DNA from: RGIG4074 sp964459165
Lineage (GTDB): Bacteria; Bacillota; Clostridia; Christensenellales; Borkfalkiaceae
DNA: 18,937 nucleotides
Direction of reading: 5' to 3'
Assembly: GCA_964459165.1 (NCBI GenBank)
Contig: CAYWKM010000034.1
Coordinates: 1-18,937, forward strand
Shown here: positions 13,635 to 18,937 of the stretch, piece after piece
Layout: each line of letters starts with the position of its first letter
Position numbering within the stretch: position 1 is the first letter of the stretch
Notes under the pieces: generated by a model
What the model was told of the DNA's origin: nothing
Database searches by the model: none
The model's input: the letters and a program-made list of their open reading frames with translations, nothing else
Position numbers and translations under genes: made by a program

Positions 13635-14297
13635 CTATCGATCTTGCCCTTTTAAGAAAAACTCCGTAAGAGAAGAAAAGTCGTCGGCGATAAAATCCGC
13701 GCCGCTCTCCTCCAACTCGCCCTTTTCGGCGAAGCCCGTGCGGACGGCGACGGTATGAATGCCTGCGTTTTTTCCTCCGACCACGTCGTACTTCCTGTCG
13801 CCCACGATGACGATTTCCTCTCTGTTCTTCGCATCGGCTCGAGCGAGAGCCTCCTCGACGACGTCCGTCTTGGTTTTCAACCGCACTTCGAAATCCGAAC
13901 CGCACACGGCGGTAAAATATTTCGTCAGATCGAATCTTTCGAGGATCTTTACGGCGAACGGCTCGGGCTTCGAGGTCGCCAGCGCCATTTTATACCCGTT
14001 TCGAAAGAGAGCCTCGATGCATTCGGCGGCTCCGCCGATCAATTCGCATTCAAAAACGCCCTTGACGGCATAGCGTTCGCGGTATCTTTTTACTCCCTCG
14101 CGAACCTCATCCTCCGACAAGGAGAAGAAATTGCGGAAGGAATAATCGAGCGGAGGACCTACGCACTTACGGAGAAATTCGTCGGACGGGAGCTCCTTCC
14201 CCAAACAGGTCAACGCGTATTTGAAGCAGTTAAAAATCCCCGAATGGGAATCGACGATCGTTCCGTCGAGATCGAATAAGACATACTTTACCTTCAT
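13635..14297 (-). CDS. HAD-superfamily phosphatase (Gph/PpaX-like)
   Basis: A 220-residue HAD subfamily IA hydrolase. Motif I FDLDGTIVDS (8-17) carries the nucleophile and acid aspartates; the cap domain has the KCVGPPLDYSF segment typical of phosphoglycolate phosphatase-like members; motif II is ALATSKP (105-111), and motifs III and IV are KTKTDVVEEAL and VIVGDRKYDVVGGKNAG. It probably dephosphorylates a small phosphomonoester in the cytoplasm; phosphoglycolate, pyrophosphate or a nucleotide are all possible. The start codon overlaps the stop of the upstream TSUP half gene (ATGA), so translation is coupled. A long hairpin closes the unit. Confidence 0.9.
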   Translation of the reverse strand: MKVKYVLFDLDGTIVDSHSGIFNCFKYALTCLGKELPSDEFLRKCVGPPLDYSFRNFFSLSEDEVREGVKRYRERYAVKGVFECELIGGAAECIEALFRNGYKMALATSKPEPFAVKILERFDLTKYFTAVCGSDFEVRLKTKTDVVEEALARADAKNREEIVIVGDRKYDVVGGKNAGIHTVAVRTGFAEKGELEESGADFIADDFSSLTEFFLKGQDR

Positions 14298-14692
14298 TCC
14301 TTCATTTTATCAGCTTTTCGCTTTTGTGTAAACAATTTTACGGCGGAAAAAATCTGAAAAACGGACAAGAGACACAAAAACAAACCGAAGCCCCTTCTCA
14401 GCCATTCGGAGGGAAGCGATCCCGCGACAAAGCTCCCCATAACGGAGAAAAAGGCGGCGGGCGGAACGACGAAAAGGACGTCGTTAAAACGCACGAGCCC
14501 GTTATCCGAATGAATTTTGAGCGAGACGAGCGCCATGGGCGCAAACGCGGCGAGATTTGCGCACTGAGCGATCTTCTGCGGCACGCCGAACGCGACGGAA
14601 AGAAGCGGAATGAGTAACGTTCCCCCGCCCATTCCCATTCCTCCCAAGATTCCCGCCAATACCCCGCAGACGACAAACAAATAAAACGCCAT
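14294..14692 (-). CDS. Half-size TSUP (TauE/SafE) membrane protein, second half
   Basis: A 132-residue hydrophobic protein with about four membrane helices, equal to one half of a TauE/SafE (TSUP) transporter. The half-repeat motif GVLAGILGGMGMGGGTLLIPLL is at 10-31 (quoted only in part by position), followed by an AQCANL...PMALVSLKIH block. TSUP proteins move sulfite, sulfonates or other small anions; the substrate here is unknown. The upstream partner ends 57 bases before this start, in the same frame, with a 10-base-pair hairpin between. There is no ribosome binding site near the ATG, so translation may depend on the upstream gene. It overlaps the HAD gene by four bases. Together the halves would make one eight-helix transporter. 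Confidence 0.85.
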   Translation of the reverse strand: MAFYLFVVCGVLAGILGGMGMGGGTLLIPLLSVAFGVPQKIAQCANLAAFAPMALVSLKIHSDNGLVRFNDVLFVVPPAAFFSVMGSFVAGSLPSEWLRRGFGLFLCLLSVFQIFSAVKLFTQKRKADKMKE

Positions 14693-14714
14693 TATGTAAT
14701 CGAAGCGTCCGCCC

Positions 14715-14740
14715 CCTTTCCCGAGCCCCTTCGGGAAAGG
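14715..14740 (-). other. Hairpin between the two TSUP half genes
   Basis: CCTTTCCCGA and TCGGGAAAGG form a perfect 10-base-pair stem with a six-base loop, starting nine bases after the UGA of the first half. There is no T run, so it is not a usual terminator. It may affect processing, coupling or stop-codon readthrough. Confidence 0.55.
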
Positions 14741-14749
14741 CGCTCGGCG

Positions 14750-15136
14750 TCATATCATCATTCTTATGCCGGCCGCCAGCATGACGAGAGCGAAAAGGAC
14801 GCTCGCGACGGGAGAAGAGATCCTTTTGAGGACGAACGCGCCGAAGGCGCCGCCCGCAGTCATTCCGACGGCGCAGGGAACGACGACGGAAAGGTCGTAA
14901 TCGGCATGATAAAAATACACGGACGCGCTGATCAGCGCGACGGGCAAAACGACGAGAATCGCCGTGGCGTGCGCCTCTTTTACGGAGTATCCCGTAATTT
15001 TCGTCAACGCGGGAACGACGATCATACCCCCTCCGCCGCCGAATAAGCCGTTCACCGCGCCCGTAAGGAGCCCGCAAAGCGCAAGGAGCCCCCTCTTCCT
15101 CCCTTTTCCCTTTCCGCGTCCGCCGTTCCCTCGCAT
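14750..15136 (-). CDS. Half-size TSUP (TauE/SafE) membrane protein, first half
   Basis: A 128-residue protein with a short, very basic N-terminus (RGNGGRGKGKGRKRG) and about four membrane helices. It contains the TSUP half-repeat motif GLLTGAVNGLFGGGGGMIVVPAL (from about residue 16), HATAILVVLP, and the later glycine-rich MTAGGAFGAF. Length is half that of a single-chain TSUP transporter, and the partner gene downstream supplies the other half; such half pairs occur in other Clostridia as I recall. The ATG at 15136 is chosen because AAAGGAGG ends four bases before it; an upstream TTG would place that site inside the gene. The ORF ends with a single TGA, after which the frame stays open into the second half. 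Confidence 0.85.
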   Translation of the reverse strand: MRGNGGRGKGKGRKRGLLALCGLLTGAVNGLFGGGGGMIVVPALTKITGYSVKEAHATAILVVLPVALISASVYFYHADYDLSVVVPCAVGMTAGGAFGAFVLKRISSPVASVLFALVMLAAGIRMMI

Positions 15137-15356
15137 AAGCCCTCCTTTAAGCAAAGTTTGACCTTAATAAAAAATTTTATTCTTTTTTTCACTCATTTAA
15201 CACTGGAAACGCTTGATTATAATTTTCTTTTATATTAAAATAAAAGAACGCGATATAGGCGGGATTCCGTTTATTTTTTCGATAAGCGGAAAAATTTTCA
15301 AAAAAAACGGCCGATGAAGGCCGATAGAAAAAATTTACTTTATCAAGGTGTTTTAT
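15137..15356. other. Divergent intergenic region, TSUP genes and surface protein
   Basis: This AT-rich 220-base spacer separates the minus-strand TSUP unit from the plus-strand surface protein. A minus-strand TAAAAT exists near 15175-15180 but has no good -35. Near the plus-strand gene there is a short inverted repeat, CGGCC/GGCCG, around 15308-15324, in the leader. Confidence 0.5.
15213..15241 (+). promoter_or_regulatory. Sigma-A promoter of the large surface protein
   Basis: TTGATT (15213-15218), 17 bases, then TAAAAT (15236-15241). It would give a leader of about 105 bases. A TATAAT at 15217-15222 overlaps it but has no -35 at proper distance. Confidence 0.55.
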
Positions 15357-18300
15357 ATGTCAAGAAGTGCTTTTAACAAAAATAAAAGAAAGAAGACGCT
15401 CGTCGCGCTCTCGCTGGCGTTCGTTTCCTCTCTTTCCGTCTGTTTGTTTGCCGCCTGCGACGAAGAGGATATCGACTCCTCGAGCACGTTGACGGACAAT
15501 TGTACGATTGCAAACGGAAACTTCGAATATTATACCGACGAAGACGATTTAAGCCTGATCGTCTCCCCTTCGAGCTGGACGAAATCGGTCGGAACAGACA
15601 GAAATTCCAACAGCGCGAATTCGTCCACGAAAGCCTCCGGCATCGTCAACACGGAATCCTCCAAATGGTCGAACCTCACGGAGGAATCCGGTCTTTATAC
15701 CGAAGGAACGACGCTCAAACAGGTAAAGGCGAATTGGGAGAGCCTTACCGCAAAGGATCGGCTCAAATTCTACGAAGCCGTCGAAAACGGCGACTACGAA
15801 ACCTCCGACGATCTCGAATCGCTTTCCGACTTTGAATATTACGCGGACTACAAATACGCAATCGACTATACGGATATCCCCGACTGCGAAAACCCGGGGA
15901 CGCACGACAACGGCGTTTATACCTATACGGACGACGAGGACGCGACGGAGACCTCCGTCCTCATGATCCACAACTATCGTTCCGACGGCTACGGCACCGC
16001 GCAGAAATATACCTCGTCCACGACGATAACGGTCGCGGCGAATACCTCCGCCGTCTTTTCGGTATGGGTCAAGACGAGCAATCTCACCTATAACAACGGG
16101 AGCGACGTATCCGGCAACCGCGGCGCCTACATCGGCGTCACGCATACCGTGGGGTCGCTCACGCTCGATCAGATGCAGATTAAAAATATCGACACCGCGG
16201 GCGTTACGGAAAACAACGGCTGGGTGCAATACACCGTATATCTGAAAGGCTGCTCTTACGCGGACAGTACCTTCTCGATCGTGCTCGGATTGGGGCAGGG
16301 AAGCTCTACCAACCGCTATGAAAACGTGGCGGGCTACGCCTTCTTCGACGACGTCGTCTGCGAAGCGATTTCCGACGAAGCGTACGAGGAAGCGGTTTCG
16401 GACGCGAACGTTCCCTCTTGCAACGGCTTTTCGAGCGAAACGGACAAATTCTTTGCGACAGACGAGGAAGAGTACGCGAATACGACGGTCTTCGCCCTCG
16501 ATTTATCGCAGAAATTTACCTCCCTCGACTTCGATTCCGACGCGACGGTCACGACCGATCTCACGAAGGAGACCTTCAACAATATTTCTTACACGACGAC
16601 GAATTATAAGGGCTTGGGAATTTCCACAGCCGACGACGTTACCTGCATCGATACCCTCGACGGACTGAAAGGGAGAAGCAACGGCTATTTAAAGACCGTC
16701 CTCTCCGACGACTTCGAACGGTTCCCCTTTGCGGAAGAGGAAAAAATCATCCTGCTGATGAGCGCGAACGGCGCGGCGTACACGGCGGAAATAAAGCCGG
16801 AAAACGACGCGTTCACCGTTGCTCCCGACGAATACATGATGGTTTCCTTCTGGGTAAAGACGAGCGAGCTTGACGGCTATACCGGCGCGACGATTACGCT
16901 GGTGGACGGCGAAAACGAATCCTCGATCGGCGCGTTCGATTCCACCACGGTAGACACGATCGACGTCGACGAAAAAGAAGACCTGTACGACGGCTGGGTT
17001 CAATGCTTCTTCTTCTTGAAGAACGAAACCTCCGCCGACCACGACTTCTATCTCAAGCTTTCCTACGGTCCCACCACGATTACGGGGACGAGTAAATCCG
17101 ATTACCTCGAAGGCTACGCGGCGTTTACCTCCTTTAAGACCTATCGAATGAATTCCGACGAATTCTCCTGCGTCGCCGAAGGGACTTACGCCGTATCCGT
17201 CTCGCTCACCGGAACGGATAACGAAACGGCGGATTCCGGATTCGATTCCGTCATTTACAGCGACACAAAAGCGATTAAAGAAGGGCTTGCGACTCCCCTC
17301 AATTATCAGGGCGTCGACGGCGGAAGCTACTACGTGGGCGGCGACAGCTATTCCTACGCAAACAGCAACGAATACGCAGGGCTCGTCAATAAAAACTACG
17401 CGGCAAACTATTCCGAGCATTACGCCGAAGACGGCTGGCTCGGGCAATTGCTCCTGATCGCGGGCTACGAGCAGAGCTCGCTCACGACGGCTCTCGAAAC
17501 GGCTTCCTGGTGGAGCGAACTCTTCGGTACCGCCACGCAGCCGCTGCTCATCGTAAACGCAGTCGAGCAGAGCTACGGTTATATCGCGAACTCGACCTCC
17601 GCGTTTTCCTCCTCCTCTTATACGACCCTTTCCGTTAACGTAAAGGTGAGCAAGGGCGCGATCGCTTACGTATACCTCATCGACGCTTCTTCTTTGGAGG
17701 ACGGCTACGACAACGCTCTTTCGATTGAGACGCCCGAAGTCACCTATTGGTACGACGACGACGGCAATATCTGTTCGAGCGATCCCTCGGACGACGATTT
17801 TAACGAGAGGACGGATATCGTTTATTATCTGAACGAAAACGGTCTGTATGAAAGCGCGGATTCCTCCGATACGACCTTATACGCCAACCTTGCGGCGTTC
17901 AAACACGCTTACGAACAGGACGACGAGTATTCCGAAAACACCGATTCCGGCATGAATCTTGTGACCGATTCCGGCGCAATCGTCTTCTACTATCACGACG
18001 GCGCATATTACGCGCAGTACGACGAGGAAAAGGACAATTACCTGCTTCCCGTATCCGATCTCGATCACAGCTATGCAAGATATACGACCGAAAGCAGAGA
18101 GCTGTTCACCGTATTGGATAACAGAGACGGCTCCCTCGGCGAGGAATGGCACACCGTTTCCTTCTATGTCGTCACCGGCGACAAATCGCTGACTTACCGT
18201 TTGGAGGTATTCAGCGGTTCCAGAGACGGCTCCGTAAAGAGCGCGGCGGGAAGCTACGTCGCCTTCGATACGGTAACGCCCTCCGCCCTCTCCGATTCGT

Positions 18301-18872
18301 ACGACGATCTGCTCAGCGAGGCGATCGCCGCCGTCGATGAAGCCGACAACGGTATTTCTGTCGATAAAGAATCCGGAAGACTGGTCGATAAAGACGGAAA
18401 TATTTACGAAAACGCCTCCTATTACACCTTCACCTATTACGATTCCGCCGATTATCTCCGCTACGACGAGGAAGCCGATCCGACGAACGACTACGTTCTG
18501 TACGAAAGCGCAAGCGACGATCCCGGAAATCTCTATTCCGCCTATCAGCAATCGGAATATGAAGAGCAACTGATCTATCTGAAAGCGGACGCGTATACGA
18601 CCTTCGTCGATTATACCGCCGTCGATACCGCCGTATCGCCCGATACCGTCGATTCCGACGAAGAGGAAACCTCCGCCGAATTTGATTACGAAGTATTCCT
18701 GATGATCGTCTCCATCGTCCTCGCCGCGGTTCTCATCTTCACCTTCATCGCATCGTTGGTAAGGAGAATCGTAAAGAGAATCAAGAGAAAGAAGCTTCAA
18801 AGAGCCGGCGCGTACAGAACGCCGCGCAGAACGTATAAAAGGGCGCGGAATAACGATTCCGAAATGAAATGA
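15357..18872 (+). CDS. Large doubly anchored surface protein with CBM-like modules
   Basis: A 1171-residue acidic, Tyr/Asp/Ser-rich protein, apparently exported. A basic start and hydrophobic segment (14-33) lead to a probable lipobox LFAAC with Cys34. The first module (about 48-335) has NGNFE, FSVWVKTS (234-241), GWVQYTVYLKG (288-298) and YAFFDDV (327-333), the pattern of CBM4/9-type jelly rolls. A second has VSFWVKTS (496-503), DGWVQCFFFLK (545-555) and GYAAFTSF (586-593). A third, split by an acidic insert, has TLSVNVKVS (757-765), EEWHTVSFYVVTG (929-941) and GSYVAFDTV (965-973). A membrane helix (1114-1135) and a basic tail of about 36 residues follow. No catalytic domain was recognised; glycan binding is inference. 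AAGGTG lies six bases before the ATG. It is monocistronic, with its own promoter and terminator. Confidence 0.85.
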   Translation: MSRSAFNKNKRKKTLVALSLAFVSSLSVCLFAACDEEDIDSSSTLTDNCTIANGNFEYYTDEDDLSLIVSPSSWTKSVGTDRNSNSANSSTKASGIVNTESSKWSNLTEESGLYTEGTTLKQVKANWESLTAKDRLKFYEAVENGDYETSDDLESLSDFEYYADYKYAIDYTDIPDCENPGTHDNGVYTYTDDEDATETSVLMIHNYRSDGYGTAQKYTSSTTITVAANTSAVFSVWVKTSNLTYNNGSDVSGNRGAYIGVTHTVGSLTLDQMQIKNIDTAGVTENNGWVQYTVYLKGCSYADSTFSIVLGLGQGSSTNRYENVAGYAFFDDVVCEAISDEAYEEAVSDANVPSCNGFSSETDKFFATDEEEYANTTVFALDLSQKFTSLDFDSDATVTTDLTKETFNNISYTTTNYKGLGISTADDVTCIDTLDGLKGRSNGYLKTVLSDDFERFPFAEEEKIILLMSANGAAYTAEIKPENDAFTVAPDEYMMVSFWVKTSELDGYTGATITLVDGENESSIGAFDSTTVDTIDVDEKEDLYDGWVQCFFFLKNETSADHDFYLKLSYGPTTITGTSKSDYLEGYAAFTSFKTYRMNSDEFSCVAEGTYAVSVSLTGTDNETADSGFDSVIYSDTKAIKEGLATPLNYQGVDGGSYYVGGDSYSYANSNEYAGLVNKNYAANYSEHYAEDGWLGQLLLIAGYEQSSLTTALETASWWSELFGTATQPLLIVNAVEQSYGYIANSTSAFSSSSYTTLSVNVKVSKGAIAYVYLIDASSLEDGYDNALSIETPEVTYWYDDDGNICSSDPSDDDFNERTDIVYYLNENGLYESADSSDTTLYANLAAFKHAYEQDDEYSENTDSGMNLVTDSGAIVFYYHDGAYYAQYDEEKDNYLLPVSDLDHSYARYTTESRELFTVLDNRDGSLGEEWHTVSFYVVTGDKSLTYRLEVFSGSRDGSVKSAAGSYVAFDTVTPSALSDSYDDLLSEAIAAVDEADNGISVDKESGRLVDKDGNIYENASYYTFTYYDSADYLRYDEEADPTNDYVLYESASDDPGNLYSAYQQSEYEEQLIYLKADAYTTFVDYTAVDTAVSPDTVDSDEEETSAEFDYEVFLMIVSIVLAAVLIFTFIASLVRRIVKRIKRKKLQRAGAYRTPRRTYKRARNNDSEMK

Positions 18873-18895
18873 ATTCCGATCGACAGACGGTGACA

Positions 18896-18931
18896 AAATT
18901 TCCGAAGGCTAAAAGCCTTCGGAAATTTTTT
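18896..18931 (+). terminator. Strong terminator of the surface protein gene
   Basis: AAATTTCCGAAGGC (18896-18909) and GCCTTCGGAAATTT (18915-18928) form a perfect 14-base-pair stem with a five-base loop, followed by more T. The A/T ends make it usable from either strand. Confidence 0.9.
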
Positions 18932-18937
18932 ATGGAT

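Noticed and set aside
13260..13758. Small open frames between ppx and the HAD gene
   Set aside because: The translations are low-complexity, Lys/Arg/Phe-rich, contain the terminator hairpin and lack ribosome binding sites.
14715..14752. Selenocysteine insertion at the UGA with the hairpin as SECIS element
   Set aside because: No TSUP protein is known to me as a selenoprotein, the residue falls in a linker, the loop does not show a recognisable bacterial SECIS pattern, and UGA is used as an ordinary stop by several genes here.
17877..18896. A 339-codon minus-strand frame opposite the surface protein
   Set aside because: It is antisense to a gene with signal peptide, repeats and membrane helix; its Gly/Ile/Val-rich translation is the mirror of acidic codons.
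1..18937. Alternative genetic code with UGA as a sense codon
   Set aside because: The ECF, maf and second TSUP genes end in UGA exactly at normal family lengths, so UGA works as a stop.

Overview
The window looks like chromosomal DNA from a spore-forming, Gram-positive member of the Clostridia. It carries the forespore sigma factor sigG with a divergent YlmC/YmxH gene, AAAGGAGG-type ribosome binding sites, an ECF sigma factor and a lipoprotein-type surface protein. Base composition is balanced to slightly GC-rich, and intergenic spacers are full of long GC-rich hairpins. From protein style alone I would guess an uncultured gut lineage near Christensenellales, but this is weakly supported. No rRNA, tRNA, insertion sequence, prophage or CRISPR array was seen.

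Layout. (1) 1-1782, minus strand: obgE and yhbY (ribosome assembly) with a sigma-A promoter and a terminator. (2) 1833-3304: ylmC (minus) and sigG (plus), divergent, with a sigma-G-type promoter in front of sigG. (3) 3321-7171, minus: nitroreductase, DUF6625 glycosyltransferase-like protein, sensor histidine kinase and OmpR-type response regulator. (4) 7172-7682: about 500 bases without a gene, holding one orphan hairpin. (5) 7683-9760, minus: an ECF sigma factor overlapping by four bases a membrane-anchored serpin, preceded by a sigma-W-like promoter. (6) 9805-11523, minus: maf and a divergent mreB-like gene, without radC, mreC or mreD. (7) 11616-13285, minus: a Ppx/GppA phosphatase with a C-terminal HD domain. 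(8) 13286-13634: gene-free apart from a terminator and the upstream edge of the ppx promoter. (9) 13635-15136, minus: two half-size TSUP (TauE/SafE) membrane proteins and a HAD phosphatase. (10) 15213-18931, plus: a 1171-residue acidic surface protein with an N-terminal lipobox, several jelly-roll (CBM-like) modules and a C-terminal membrane helix, closed by a strong terminator.

The most notable unit is the sigma factor plus serpin pair. The serpin has a short basic cytoplasmic N-terminus, one membrane helix and an extracellular serpin fold, which is the layout expected of an anti-sigma factor with a protease-responsive sensor domain. With the apparent ECF-type promoter ahead of the operon, this suggests a self-regulated circuit in which a serpin conformational change or cleavage outside the cell frees a sigma factor inside. 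This is inference from gene order and topology, not demonstrated function. Second-tier points are the divergent MreB homologue, the split TSUP transporter with both halves in one frame around a single UGA, the doubly anchored CBM-like protein, and a shared tail sequence behind several terminator hairpins.
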